DNA from: Opitutaceae bacterium | GTDB lineage: Bacteria; Verrucomicrobiota; Verrucomicrobiia; Opitutales; Opitutaceae | Reading direction: 5' to 3' | Assembly (NCBI GenBank): GCA_016794785.1 | Contig: JAEUHC010000014.1 | Coordinates: forward strand, 124,001 to 188,000 | DNA: 64,000 nucleotides | Shown: one piece after another, positions 17,971 to 27,289 of the stretch | Layout of the letters: every line of letters starts with the position of its first letter | Numbering within the stretch: position 1 is the first letter of the stretch | Translations under genes and position numbers: made by a program | The notes under the pieces: model-generated | What the model was told of the DNA's origin: nothing | Databases searched by the model: none | The model's input: only the letters and a program-made list of their open reading frames with translations

Positions 17971-19233
17971 ATGCCCCGCTTCGCCTACACCGCCCGTGAT
18001 CGCGCTGGCCAAGCCGTGGCCGCCGATTTCGAGGCGCCGTCGCGCAAGGATGCTCTCCGGCTGCTCGCCGCCCGCGGCCTCCAGGTCGTCGCCATCAGCG
18101 AGTCCGCGGCCGGTCCCGCACCCAAGGCCGGCGCCACCGCCAAACCCAAGGCCGAGAAAATCATCGTTACGTCGGTCTCGCGGCAGCCGCCCACGCGCAA
18201 GGAATGCCTGCCGTTCCTCGAGGCGCTCCACGATCTGGCGACGAGCGGGCTCTCGGCCGGCGAAGCCGTGCGGCTGCTCTCGGTGCGCATCAAGGAGCCG
18301 AGGTTTCGCCAGCTCTGCGCCCATCTCTGGTCGCAAATCAGCGAGGGCGCGCCGCTCTCGCGCGCGATGGCCTCGCTCCCCCAGGTTTTCGACCCGTCGA
18401 TCACCAATCTCATCCAGGCCGGCGAGGCCACGGGCTCGCTCAACGACACGCTCGCGCGCCTGATCGCGCATCTGACCGAGCAGCGTGAGCTCCGGCGCCA
18501 GCTCGTCGCGGCGCTGGCCTACCCGGTGTTCATGGTGGTCGTCGCCGGCGGCGTCGTGGTTTTTTTCCTGCTGTTCCTCCTGCCGCGGCTGAAGACGCTC
18601 CTGGCTTCGCTCGGCGGCAAGATGCCCGCCTCGACTTCCCTGTTGATCGGCGTTTCCGAGTTTGCGCTCAGCTTCTACGGCCTCGCGGTCCTCATCCTCG
18701 CGATCATCGGGCTGGTGTCCTTTCTCGGCTGGAGGCAGACCGCGGCGGGCCGGACGGCGACCGATCAATGGCTGCTGGGGCTGCCGTTTGTCGGGCCGTT
18801 CCTCATTTCCCAGACGGTGCTGGCCTTCTCGCAGACGCTTTCGGTGCTGCTCGCCAACGGCATCACCGCCGCCGAGGCGCTGCGCATGACCGAGAAGCAG
18901 ATCGCGAACACCGTGCACCGCGCGGCCTTCAACACCGCGACGGCGCGCGTGCTCGAGGGCGAGTCGCTCTCCGGCGCGCTGCAACGCACCGGCTGCTTCC
19001 CCGACCTCGTGCTCGATCGTCTCGCCGTCGGCGAGAACACGGGCAACATCGTGCCCAGCCTGCGCCAGATCGCGGCGACCTACCAGAAGACGATTTCAAA
19101 CCAGCTGAGCACGTTCACCAAGGTCTTCGCCAGCGGCGTGCTGCTGGCGGTGTTCGTCTTCGTGGGCTTCATCGCCTACGCGATCGTGAGCGCGGTGTTC
19201 AGCGTCAGCGCGAGTTTCAAGATGGGCGGCTGA
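17971..19233 (+). CDS. gspF: Type II secretion system inner-membrane platform protein GspF
   Basis: A 420-residue polytopic inner-membrane protein linking the GspE ATPase to the pseudopilus. The N-terminus MPRFAYTARDRAGQ is typical, and two homologous cytoplasmic GspF domains occupy about 75-195 and 280-400. Membrane segments are near 180-210 (VFMVVVAGGVVVFFLLFLL), 235-255 and 385-410. An Ala/Lys-rich linker around residues 50-65 is a mild extension. The gene ends 13 bases from a convergent Ig-repeat gene, so the pseudopilin genes expected next are not here; they lie at 30307-35358 on the other strand. Confidence 0.93.
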   Translation: MPRFAYTARDRAGQAVAADFEAPSRKDALRLLAARGLQVVAISESAAGPAPKAGATAKPKAEKIIVTSVSRQPPTRKECLPFLEALHDLATSGLSAGEAVRLLSVRIKEPRFRQLCAHLWSQISEGAPLSRAMASLPQVFDPSITNLIQAGEATGSLNDTLARLIAHLTEQRELRRQLVAALAYPVFMVVVAGGVVVFFLLFLLPRLKTLLASLGGKMPASTSLLIGVSEFALSFYGLAVLILAIIGLVSFLGWRQTAAGRTATDQWLLGLPFVGPFLISQTVLAFSQTLSVLLANGITAAEALRMTEKQIANTVHRAAFNTATARVLEGESLSGALQRTGCFPDLVLDRLAVGENTGNIVPSLRQIAATYQKTISNQLSTFTKVFASGVLLAVFVFVGFIAYAIVSAVFSVSASFKMGG

Positions 19234-19246
19234 AGCCGCCCGCGCC

Positions 19247-21253
19247 TCACGGCACTTCGTAAACCTCGACGAGGGCGACGCCGGTGCCGCCGTTCACGCC
19301 GGAGACCTGCGCGGTGTAGTTGCCGGGTTCGAGGGTCACGAGGAGCATCGCGTCGCGGCTCGCGCCGTCGGCGAGCGCAAAGGCCCCCACGCTCGCGCCC
19401 ACCGTCGTGAGCTGGTTGTCGCCGCCCCAGTTGTCGTTTTCGCGGATGACCGTGCTGCTGGAGAAAAGCTGCAGCCGCGGATCGGCGAGCACGCCGGGCA
19501 CGCCGAACGCCGCGAGCGCCGGCCCGATCGCGCGGATCAGCACGGTGCGGGCGGAATTTCCGCCGATCACGAAGCCCGCGATCAGAATGTCGCCGCCAGT
19601 GCCGACCTGCGTGCGGGCGGAGACGTTGACGAGGCGCGGCGTCGCGGCGACGGGCACGGCGGTGGCATCATAGATCTCGGCGAGGGCTATGCCCGTGCCG
19701 TTGTTCTTCCCGACAATTTGCACGCTGTAGGCCCCGGTGGCGGGAGAGGCCGCGAGCGCGGCGTCGAGGCTCGCGGGACCAGTGAGGGTGAAAGCGCCCA
19801 CCTGAGTCGAGCGCGCGAGCACCTGCGCGTCGCCCGCCCAATCGTCGTTGCTGGCAATGGTGGCCGTGCCCTGCACGACGGTCATCACCGGATCAGCGAG
19901 CACGCCCGTGAGGCCGAACTGCCCGAGCGACGGGCCGACGCCGCGGAGGAGCAGTGGCTTGGCGCCCGTCGTGCCGGCGCCACCCACGGCGAAGCCCACG
20001 AAAAGCCCTTCCGCGCCAGTGCCGGCGTTGGTGCGGATGGCGAGGTTGACCAGGCGGCCGGCGTTTGGGGTGGCGGCGATTACCGTGAGCGGGACGGCGT
20101 CGCTCATGACCGGGGCGCCGATGGAACCGGTGACTTCGACGCTGTAGCTGCCGATGCTGGCGGGCACGGCGTTGGGAATGATCAGCGTGGCGGCAGTCGC
20201 GCCCGGAAGCGCCTGGCCGTTGCGAAACCACTGGTAAGCGGTGGCGTCGCGCGCCGTGACGCCGAAAACCACCGTGCTGCCCGCGGCGACGGTCTGCGGC
20301 GCGGGCTGCGTGAGAATAATCGGACGGCCGCCGCTCACCGCGACGGTGAAGGTGCCCTCGGCCACGTTGCCGTTCACATCGGTCGCGCGCACCGTGACAG
20401 TCGCAGTGCCGCCCGCGATGCCACCGACCGTGAGCGTGGAGCCGGCGAGCGAGGCGACGACGGCCTGCGGCGCGGTGTTTTCCACGGCAAACTCGATGTG
20501 CGAGCGGCCGGTGAGCGCGGGGAAGAGCGAGACCTCGCGGATGGAGTTGATGACGACGATGTGGTTCTGGTCGATGTTGCCGCCGAAATAATTCCGCACC
20601 GGCAGCTCGGCGAGCACCCCGCCGGCGTTGGTGCGCGGCAGCCCGGCCATGCGGTCGACGACCGTCATGCCGGTGCCGAGCACGCGGCCAAAGACGGAAT
20701 AGCCGCCGCCGTTGGCGGGCCCGAGGATGGTGGAGTTGTCGCGCACATTGAAATACCACTCGCTGGTGGCACTGTTGACCTCGCTGGTGCGGGCGGCGGC
20801 GAGCGTCCCGCGGGCGTTGACGAGGTTGTATTCGAGGGCGATGGGCGCCTGTTTCGAAATCGCAAGGACCTGGAAAGGCAGCGTGTAGGTGTAGCCGCCG
20901 CCTTGCACGATGGAGATGGCGCCACCGTCAAAGGTGGCGGCGCGGTGCATGAACGAGTTCACATAGGCGCCCGAGGCGACGTAGCTGAGGAAATTCGTCA
21001 CGTGGCGCGGCGCGAAGTCTGTGCGGAGCTCGACGCCGAACTGGCCGAAGATGGTGTCATACTGCACGAACCGCGTGCCGGCGACCCCGGGCACGCCAAA
21101 ATACTCCGTGAGGTCGAGGGTGACCGGCGGCGTCGAGGTGGTCATCGTCTGGGCCGGCAAAGCCCGCAGCAGCACGGGCACGCCCGACTGGGCGCGCAAC
21201 GAGGCGGCGGCAATGAGACTCAGGAGGACTGACGCGAGACAGACAAAACGCAT
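19247..21253 (-). CDS. Cyclophilin-type peptidylprolyl isomerase fused to Ig-like and C-terminal beta modules
   Basis: A 668-residue exported protein; the ATG at 21253 gives a signal peptide ending ASLRAQ. Residues about 55-250 form a cyclophilin domain: FGQFGVELRTDFAPRHVTNF, then HRAATF with the catalytic arginine, IVQGGGY and GYSVFGRVLGTGMTVVD. A cadherin/BIG-like segment (TVTVRATDVNGNVAEGTF) and an Ig-like domain (AYQWFRNGQALPGATAATL) follow. Two copies of a ~125-residue beta module end in GTGVALVEVYEVP at the C-terminus; the same module appears in four other proteins here. Probably a periplasmic or cell-surface folding factor. It is transcribed away from the porin/kinase operon after a 75-base gap. 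Confidence 0.85.
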   Translation of the reverse strand: MRFVCLASVLLSLIAAASLRAQSGVPVLLRALPAQTMTTSTPPVTLDLTEYFGVPGVAGTRFVQYDTIFGQFGVELRTDFAPRHVTNFLSYVASGAYVNSFMHRAATFDGGAISIVQGGGYTYTLPFQVLAISKQAPIALEYNLVNARGTLAAARTSEVNSATSEWYFNVRDNSTILGPANGGGYSVFGRVLGTGMTVVDRMAGLPRTNAGGVLAELPVRNYFGGNIDQNHIVVINSIREVSLFPALTGRSHIEFAVENTAPQAVVASLAGSTLTVGGIAGGTATVTVRATDVNGNVAEGTFTVAVSGGRPIILTQPAPQTVAAGSTVVFGVTARDATAYQWFRNGQALPGATAATLIIPNAVPASIGSYSVEVTGSIGAPVMSDAVPLTVIAATPNAGRLVNLAIRTNAGTGAEGLFVGFAVGGAGTTGAKPLLLRGVGPSLGQFGLTGVLADPVMTVVQGTATIASNDDWAGDAQVLARSTQVGAFTLTGPASLDAALAASPATGAYSVQIVGKNNGTGIALAEIYDATAVPVAATPRLVNVSARTQVGTGGDILIAGFVIGGNSARTVLIRAIGPALAAFGVPGVLADPRLQLFSSSTVIRENDNWGGDNQLTTVGASVGAFALADGASRDAMLLVTLEPGNYTAQVSGVNGGTGVALVEVYEVP

Positions 21254-21328
21254 AAACGGTGATTGGGACAAAGCCCGACGCCGCGGCCAATCACTTTGTT
21301 CCACGCAACCGCGACCCGGTCCGACGAC

Positions 21329-22576
21329 TCAGAACCTCACCGTCAATTGGCTTGCCAGCGTGCGCGAGGTCGCGCGGGCCCCGCTGTCGCCGCGCTGGAG
21401 GCCGCCGTGCAGCTTGAGCTGCAAATGCGGCGTGAAGCGGAAAGCGGGGGCGAACTCCCATCGCGTAACCTCGCGCCCCCAGCGCACCCGTTCGCCCAAA
21501 TGCGGGATCGTGCCGTAAACCTGCCGGCCCCAGCGCACGGCGCTGGAGAACTGCGGCGTGAACTTGTAGCGCAGTTCAGCGTAGCCCGCGATCGTGTCGC
21601 CGTCGCCGATGCCGGGGATCTCGAAACGCGCGGCGTAAATCTCGGCCCACACCTGCACGTGCCGCCAGGCAAACGCCATGTCGTGCGCGATTACGCGCTG
21701 GCGGTAGCTCGCCCGGCTGAGCCCGGCCGGCACGGAGACGCCGGCATATTCGCGCAGATAAACGCCGTCGCTCGCCGACACGCCAAAATCCCACATCGGA
21801 CTCGGCCGCCAGCCGAGCCGGACATTAACTGTGGGATGGTTGATCTGTTCGGCGGGGTGCGACCACGCATCGGGTCGCGAAGACAGCGAACCGAGCTTGG
21901 CCTCGGCCGCGTAGCGGAACCGCCCGATCTGCCCGGAAGCCGCCGCCCCGATCGCATACGATGGCCCCCACACGATCGGGAAACGGCGGTCTTTTTCCAC
22001 CGCTTCGGTCGTGGCCAGCAAACCGGGGCGGACATGGCCCCAGCGCAGCAGCGTGGCGCTCGACGGCGCGGCCTGCGTGTCCCAGAGCGGCGTGAGATGA
22101 TCGTAGGGCAGCGGCGCGACGATGAACGGATCGGTCCACGCACCGTGGCGGTTGACCCAGTTGCCGACCACCGTGGCAAACTTGCCCAGTTGAAAATTAA
22201 CGCGCCGGCCGCCCCACGGGGCCAGGCGCAGCGCATACTCGTCGAACCGCACCCGCAGGTCTGAGGACTCGGGATCAAAGCCGCGATCGACGCGCAGCTG
22301 CGCAAACGCGTAGGTGCGCGGACCGAGCTGGGCGTCCAGAAACGTCGTGAGCCGCGGTGTGAAGAGCCGCCGGTCCTTGGTGTCGATCACGCCCGGAGCG
22401 GAGGGGTGCTGCAGATCGTAGGCCTCGAGATCGAGCAGGCCGCTCACCCGCGCGCGGACGCGGCCCTCCTGGGCGCTGAAGGTGAGCGACTCCGCCAGCC
22501 GGTCGAAAAAATCGTCCGCCGCGCGCGGCACGGCCGGCACGGCCAGCAGACAGGCGATGAGACGGAGCGGCTTCAC
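21329..22576 (-). CDS. Porin-like outer-membrane beta-barrel protein
   Basis: A 415-residue protein with a signal peptide (MKPLRLIACLLAVPAVPRAA). Alternating amphipathic strands run to a terminal strand TLASQLTVRF with a C-terminal Phe, typical of Gram-negative barrels. The plug-free pattern (RVSGLLDLEAYDLQ, RTYAFAQLRVDRGF, RVNFQLGKFATVVGNWV) resembles phosphate/anion-selective or general porins. It is the last gene of a regulator-cupredoxin-kinase-porin operon and overlaps the kinase stop by ATGA, so it may be the regulated effector or the pore for the sensed solute. The substrate is not recognisable. Confidence 0.75.
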   Translation of the reverse strand: MKPLRLIACLLAVPAVPRAADDFFDRLAESLTFSAQEGRVRARVSGLLDLEAYDLQHPSAPGVIDTKDRRLFTPRLTTFLDAQLGPRTYAFAQLRVDRGFDPESSDLRVRFDEYALRLAPWGGRRVNFQLGKFATVVGNWVNRHGAWTDPFIVAPLPYDHLTPLWDTQAAPSSATLLRWGHVRPGLLATTEAVEKDRRFPIVWGPSYAIGAAASGQIGRFRYAAEAKLGSLSSRPDAWSHPAEQINHPTVNVRLGWRPSPMWDFGVSASDGVYLREYAGVSVPAGLSRASYRQRVIAHDMAFAWRHVQVWAEIYAARFEIPGIGDGDTIAGYAELRYKFTPQFSSAVRWGRQVYGTIPHLGERVRWGREVTRWEFAPAFRFTPHLQLKLHGGLQRGDSGARATSRTLASQLTVRF

Positions 22577-24342
22577 GAGGAGGAGACGGTGCGGAGGGGC
22601 GGCGGCGACCAGCGCAGCCGCACTTCGAAGACAGTCCAGTTTTCATCCGAGCGCAACAGCCGCAAATCACCCAAGTGCAGGCGAGCCAGCTCGCGCGCGA
22701 GGTTGAGGCCCAAGCCGTAGCCGGGGACGTTTTCGCCCATCACCCCGCGGTGGAAGCGCTCGAAGATGTGCGACTGCGCCGCCGGCGCGATGGTGCGGCC
22801 GGTGTTGGCGACGGTGAGCGTGACGACCTCGCCCTCGACGACCGCGGCGATCCGGATGCGGCCGTCGGGCACGTTGTATTTGCGCGCGTTCTCGAGCAGG
22901 TTGTGCAGAATGATCGCGGTGTAGCGTTTTTCGCCGGCGATGTGAAGGTCCGGCGGGAAATCCGTCTCGACCCGCACCGCGAGCCCATCGGGCGCCGCGC
23001 CGAGATCGTCGAGCGAGGCCTCGATGAGGGCGCTCAGGTTGACGGGCCCAAAGGCCAGCTTGAGCCGGCCCGCATCCATCCGCGAAAGGAGCAACAGATC
23101 CTCGATGAGGCTCGAGAGCCGGTAAGTCTGGTGGATGAGGGCCGAGATCGCGTCGCACTCCTCGGGCGTGAGATTGTCGTTCGCGAGGAGCTCCTCGAGG
23201 CCCGCGCGCAGGACCGTGACGGGGGTCTTTAGCTGGTGGGAGGCGTCGGCGGAAAACCGCGCGGAGCGCTGCAGCTCGGCGCTCGTCATTTCCAGCGCGG
23301 CCTCGGCGCGGGCGCGCTGGGTGCGGTTCTCCTCGGAATCGGAAGCGAGCTTCTCGACGGGCGCCGCGAACCGCGCCGAGACCACATGGCTGCCGCCGAG
23401 GCCCACGAGCAGCAGCAACGCGCCGGCCCCGAGCACCTGCCAGCGCAGCCGCGCCTGCCGCGCTTCAAGCTCGGCCAGGGGAAAAACACAGACCTCGAGC
23501 GCCGGGGCGTAGAGCGAATCGGCGTTGAGCCGCTGGGCAAAGAGCAGGTGCGGCTCGCCCTCGAGCAGCACGCGCACCGGCGCGGCTTGATCGTCGCGCA
23601 CCTCGCGCGCCAGCGCGGCCTCGGCGGCGGGCGAGAGCGCGGCGGAATGCAGCCGGCCGCGCACCTGCACGCCGATCTTCATCCCGGAGCGCGCCTCGCG
23701 CCGGCCCACGGCCGGCGGCTCGAAGCCCAACACGAGCGCGGCAATGGGCTCACCCGTCTCCATCGACAGGATCGGCATCGCGATCACCTCGAAGATCATG
23801 GCCTCGCCCGCCGCGGTCTCGCGCGTGAGGTAGCCGGTCTGCGGTTCGGCCGGCAGCGCCGGCAGCGCGAGCTGCTTCTCCTCGGCCGGCGAGAGCGCCC
23901 CGACCGCCCGCGGATTGTTAGCGGGGATGACCGCGCCGTCGCGCCCGAGGAAACGATAAAATTTCGCCTGCAGGCCGGGCGCGGCGGTGCCCGGCGCGGA
24001 GTCCGCGGCCGGCGCCATCAGATCGCGCAGTTCGTTCTCCGCGCTCGGGTAGAGCAGGTCGAGCGCGTCGTCCTCGAGCGCGGACTGGATGCGCGAACGC
24101 CGCACGAGCGAGCGGCAGCGCTCGACGAGGCCCGCGTGGCGGATCGCGCGGGCGTTGCGCAGCACGGCCAGCTCGCCTTGGAACTCGCGGCGCATGTCCG
24201 CCTCGGCATTGCCCGCGAGACTGCGCTCGCCGACGTAGAGGCCGAGCACCGTCACCAAGGTGACGACGACCATCGTGGCCACGCGCAGCTTGGTGCGAAA
24301 GCCCGCCACGCGGGTGGCCTGCGGCTCGCGCGGCGCATTCAC
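22573..24342 (-). CDS. Sensor histidine kinase (HisKA type)
   Basis: A 589-residue membrane kinase partnered with the OmpR-type regulator two genes upstream. The GTG at 24342 overlaps the previous stop (GTGA) and removes an implausible basic N-terminal extension. A first membrane helix (VATMVVVTLVTVLGLYVG) is near residues 22-40, a periplasmic sensor region of about 280 residues follows, and a second helix (VLGAGALLLLVGLGG) is near 325-340. The H-box ASHQLKTPVTVLRAG, N-box NLLENARKYN and glycine box GYGLGLNLA are all intact. The extracytoplasmic sensor is long and not a recognised family. Confidence 0.93.
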   Translation of the reverse strand: MNAPREPQATRVAGFRTKLRVATMVVVTLVTVLGLYVGERSLAGNAEADMRREFQGELAVLRNARAIRHAGLVERCRSLVRRSRIQSALEDDALDLLYPSAENELRDLMAPAADSAPGTAAPGLQAKFYRFLGRDGAVIPANNPRAVGALSPAEEKQLALPALPAEPQTGYLTRETAAGEAMIFEVIAMPILSMETGEPIAALVLGFEPPAVGRREARSGMKIGVQVRGRLHSAALSPAAEAALAREVRDDQAAPVRVLLEGEPHLLFAQRLNADSLYAPALEVCVFPLAELEARQARLRWQVLGAGALLLLVGLGGSHVVSARFAAPVEKLASDSEENRTQRARAEAALEMTSAELQRSARFSADASHQLKTPVTVLRAGLEELLANDNLTPEECDAISALIHQTYRLSSLIEDLLLLSRMDAGRLKLAFGPVNLSALIEASLDDLGAAPDGLAVRVETDFPPDLHIAGEKRYTAIILHNLLENARKYNVPDGRIRIAAVVEGEVVTLTVANTGRTIAPAAQSHIFERFHRGVMGENVPGYGLGLNLARELARLHLGDLRLLRSDENWTVFEVRLRWSPPPLRTVSSS

Positions 24343-24968
24343 GGGAAATCCACGCGCAGCGTCGCGTCGACCGCGAGGTCGACGGCGTGCGCCTTGGTCT
24401 GCTTGCTGTCGATCCACGCGCGGAGCGTGTGACGCCCGGGCGGGAGGCCCGTGAGGCGAAACGTCCCGTCGGCCGCCGTGATCGTGAAGTGCGGGGTGTC
24501 GAGCACGAGGATGAGCGCGCGCATGTGCTCATGCACATCGCAGCGCAGCGTCACGAGCCCGGGCGTGTCGAAGAGCACCCCCGGCACGGGCCGCTCGTCC
24601 GCGCGGTAGCGGCCAAGGTCGAACCGCTTCGTCGGCGAAAAGGAAAAGACATTGTGGAAGGTGTCGTCGAGGTTGGGAAACTCCACGCGCGTCCCCGCCT
24701 GCACCGGCAGCAGCGCGGGCACAAACGTGAGATCCTTCTGGAGGATCTGGGCAACGGGCGCGGCCGACGGGCGCGGGAACGAGCCCTCGAGGTAAACCAC
24801 CGCCACCGGTGGATTGGTCGAGAGCACGCCGGCCTTGGCGACGATCTCGTAGCGCTGGTTGACCACCGGCGTGGCGCGGGCCTTCGGCAGGACCACGCGG
24901 CCCTCGATGGTGGCGGCGGCGAGCGGCGCACCCAGGACGCACAGCAGAAAAAGTCCGCGCAAGATCAT
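24339..24968 (-). CDS. Exported cupredoxin-like protein with C-terminal carboxypeptidase-regulatory-like region
   Basis: A 209-residue exported protein (signal MILRGLFLLCVLGAPLAAA). The central part looks like a plastocyanin-type fold: FPNLDDTFHNVFSFS offers one histidine ligand, and LVTLRCDVHEHMRAL offers Cys, His and Met in type 1 copper spacing. Residues 155-200 (FTITAADGTFRLTGLPPGRH) resemble a carboxypeptidase-regulatory-like beta sandwich. The gene overlaps its neighbours by ATGA and GTGA, between the response regulator and the kinase, so it is probably part of the sensing circuit, perhaps as a periplasmic redox or copper-binding accessory. Copper binding is inferred from ligand spacing. 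Confidence 0.75.
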   Translation of the reverse strand: MILRGLFLLCVLGAPLAAATIEGRVVLPKARATPVVNQRYEIVAKAGVLSTNPPVAVVYLEGSFPRPSAAPVAQILQKDLTFVPALLPVQAGTRVEFPNLDDTFHNVFSFSPTKRFDLGRYRADERPVPGVLFDTPGLVTLRCDVHEHMRALILVLDTPHFTITAADGTFRLTGLPPGRHTLRAWIDSKQTKAHAVDLAVDATLRVDFP

Positions 24969-25642
24969 GGGTGGGCCTTCAGGGTGTAGCCGACGCCGCG
25001 GAGCGTGTGGATGAGCGGCGGGGAGAAACCCGAGTCGATTTTCTTCCGCAGCCGCGTGATGAAGATCTCGACGGTGCGCGTGTCGTATTCGTGGTCGCGC
25101 TGCCAGACGCGCTCGCAGAGTTCCGTGCGAGAGAACGGCCGGCCCGGCTCCTGCATGAGCACCTGGAGCACGTCGAATTCCCGCGGCGAAAGCGCGATCG
25201 GCTTGCCCGCGCGCACGACACGCCGGTGCCGCACATCCATGTGCAGGTCCGCCGCGCGCAGCAGATCGGAGGCGTGGCCGGCCGCGCCGCGGCGGCCGAG
25301 CGCCTCGACGCGCGCGGCCAGCTCGTCCATCGAGAAGGGCTTGGCCAGGTAGTCGTCCGCGCCGGCGTGGAGGCCCTTGACGCGATGCTCGACCTCGCTG
25401 CGGGCGGTGAGGATCAGCACGCGCGCCGGGCTCTGCACCTCGCGCAGCCGAGCGAGCACCGAGAGCCCGTCGAGCCCCGGCAGGCTGAGATCGAGCACGA
25501 CGAGGTCCGGCGGATCAGCGAGGGCGGTCTTCAGGCCCTCGGCGCCGTCATGCACCGTGGTGAGCGCATGGCCGTGCCGCGCCAGCGCACGCGAGACGTG
25601 CCCGGCCAGCTGTTTTTCGTCTTCGATCACGAGGATGCGCAT
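24965..25642 (-). CDS. OmpR/PhoB-family response regulator
   Basis: A 225-residue two-domain regulator with start ATG at 25642 (MRILVIEDEKQ); an ATG five codons upstream at 25657 is possible. The receiver has the acidic pair ED, the phospho-acceptor Asp in LVVLDLSLPGLDGL and the conserved Lys in YLAKPFSMDEL. The C-terminal winged helix (about 130-225) includes LSPREFDVLQVLM, the recognition helix TRTVEIFITRLRKKID and the IHTLRGVGYTL wing. It is the first gene of a fully overlapping operon with a cupredoxin-like protein, its kinase and a porin-like protein. Confidence 0.95.
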   Translation of the reverse strand: MRILVIEDEKQLAGHVSRALARHGHALTTVHDGAEGLKTALADPPDLVVLDLSLPGLDGLSVLARLREVQSPARVLILTARSEVEHRVKGLHAGADDYLAKPFSMDELAARVEALGRRGAAGHASDLLRAADLHMDVRHRRVVRAGKPIALSPREFDVLQVLMQEPGRPFSRTELCERVWQRDHEYDTRTVEIFITRLRKKIDSGFSPPLIHTLRGVGYTLKAHP

Positions 25643-25710
25643 GTCCGCCGGCGTCATCGGGGGAAACAACACCGGCGCAGGGCGGAAGCGTTTCCACCGG
25701 GCGCACAGCG

Positions 25711-27282
25711 TCAAGGCACCTCGTAGATCTCAATCAGGGCTTCGCCGGTGCCGTTGCTGGCGCCGCGCACCTGCGCGGTGTAGCTGCCGGGCGCGAGGAT
25801 GGCGACGAGCGCGGCATCGCGGCTGCCCGCGGTCAGGCCAAAGGCTCCCACCGCCGTGAAGGTGGGTGCCAGCGAGCCATCCCAGTTGTCGTTGCCGGTC
25901 TGGCGCACGCCGGCGCTGTTGAAAACATCGAGCACCGGATCGGCGAGCGCGCCGCCCAAGCCAAAGGCCGCGAGCTGCGGGCCGATGGCGCGGATGAGCA
26001 GGCGCTTGGCGCCGGCGCCCGTGATGTTGAAGCCGGCGATCAAAATGTCGTCGCCGGTGCCGACGCGATTGAGCGCAGAGACGTTGATCATGCGGGCGGC
26101 GGTCGCCGGGCCGGTGTCGTAGGCCTCGACGAGCACCACGCCTGCGCCAGTGCCGCGCGTCTGCACAGAGACGGGCCCGCTGATGTCGCGGAGGAAAGCT
26201 GCGTCGAGGCTGCCGTTGGTAAAAGGAAACGCCCCCACGCTTGCAAACGTCGGCGCGAGCACCGCCGGCCAGTTGTCGTTCACGAAGACCGAGGTGGAGC
26301 CCTCAAACAGCTCAAGGCGCGGGTCCGCCATCGCGCCCGGCAGTCCGAAGCCAGCGAGGGCCGGGCCCGCGGCGCGCACGAGCACCTGGCGCGCGCCATC
26401 GCGGACCACGACGCCGAAAGAAAGGATTTGCCCGGCGGCGAGCGTGGTGCGCACGGAGAGGTTGGAAAGCCGCGCCGCTGGATCGATCGGGGGCGGCAGG
26501 GGCGGCGTGACGGTGAGACGGGCGACGTTGCTGGTCGCGGAGCCGGCGGCATTGGTGGCGACCACAGTGTAGTCGCCGGCATCGTCGGTCTGCGCGCCGG
26601 CGAGGGTGAACGTGGCATTTGTCGCGCCGGCGATGGCCACGCCGTTGCGCCGCCATTGGAAGGTAGGTGGCGGCGAACCGCTGGCTCCCGCGCTGAATGT
26701 CACCAGCGCGCCCGCGACCACGGACTGATCGCCGGGCTGCGTCGTGATGGCGGGCGCGACGTCGGCGCCGCCCGTGATGGTGAAGACCAGCGGCACCGGC
26801 CCGATCGTATCGCCCTGCGCATTGGTGGAGCGCCACGCCTGCACCGACGCCTGGAAGGTGCCCGCCGTGGTGGGGATGCCCGTGATGGTGCCGGAGGAAG
26901 CATTCAGCACCCCGTTGCCATTCACGCCCAGAAGCGCGAGCCCGGGCGGCAATCCCGTGACGCGAAACGACGCCGGCGGATCGCCGGGCGTGCCCGTAAC
27001 CGTGAACAATAGCGGCGTAATCGTCGTGCCCACGGTTCCCGCAATGGGCTGAGGCCGGCTGAAAACGATCTCGGTCGCGCCCGCGAGCGTATGCACGGCC
27101 CCGAGCGACGCCAGCGTGCCGAGCGCGGGCCGGAGCAAGGCGCCGAGGGGCGAGGCCGCGAACGCTTCGCCCGCGGCGGAGGCGACGCGGAGCACCGGCG
27201 TGCGCTGCAACAGCAGGATGAGCGCCGCCGCCGAAAGGTGCCGGCCGTGCAGACGATGAAGGAAATAAACAAAGTGCTTCAT
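25711..27282 (-). CDS. Ig-like repeat surface protein with two C-terminal beta modules
   Basis: A 523-residue protein, probably exported or surface-bound. The N-terminal 70 residues have two hydrophobic stretches (LSAAALILLLQ, LGTLASLGAVHTLAGA) rather than a standard signal peptide. Residues about 80-170 look like a putative-Ig/cadherin-type domain (FRVTGLPPGLALLG, GTITGIPTTAGTF). An Ig domain follows at about 175-265 (FQWRRNGVAIAGATNATF). Two copies of the ~125-residue VEVYDV-type module complete the protein, ending GTGEALIEIYEVP. The gene starts 7 bases after the DUF4266 stop, so it is probably cotranscribed with the apbE cassette. Its role is unknown. Confidence 0.78.
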   Translation of the reverse strand: MKHFVYFLHRLHGRHLSAAALILLLQRTPVLRVASAAGEAFAASPLGALLRPALGTLASLGAVHTLAGATEIVFSRPQPIAGTVGTTITPLLFTVTGTPGDPPASFRVTGLPPGLALLGVNGNGVLNASSGTITGIPTTAGTFQASVQAWRSTNAQGDTIGPVPLVFTITGGADVAPAITTQPGDQSVVAGALVTFSAGASGSPPPTFQWRRNGVAIAGATNATFTLAGAQTDDAGDYTVVATNAAGSATSNVARLTVTPPLPPPIDPAARLSNLSVRTTLAAGQILSFGVVVRDGARQVLVRAAGPALAGFGLPGAMADPRLELFEGSTSVFVNDNWPAVLAPTFASVGAFPFTNGSLDAAFLRDISGPVSVQTRGTGAGVVLVEAYDTGPATAARMINVSALNRVGTGDDILIAGFNITGAGAKRLLIRAIGPQLAAFGLGGALADPVLDVFNSAGVRQTGNDNWDGSLAPTFTAVGAFGLTAGSRDAALVAILAPGSYTAQVRGASNGTGEALIEIYEVP

Positions 27283-27289
27283 GAAATGA

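Noticed and set aside
16258..18984. 908-codon open frame antisense to gspE and gspF
   Set aside because: It is a composition artefact opposite two unmistakable secretion genes, with no start context or recognisable motif.
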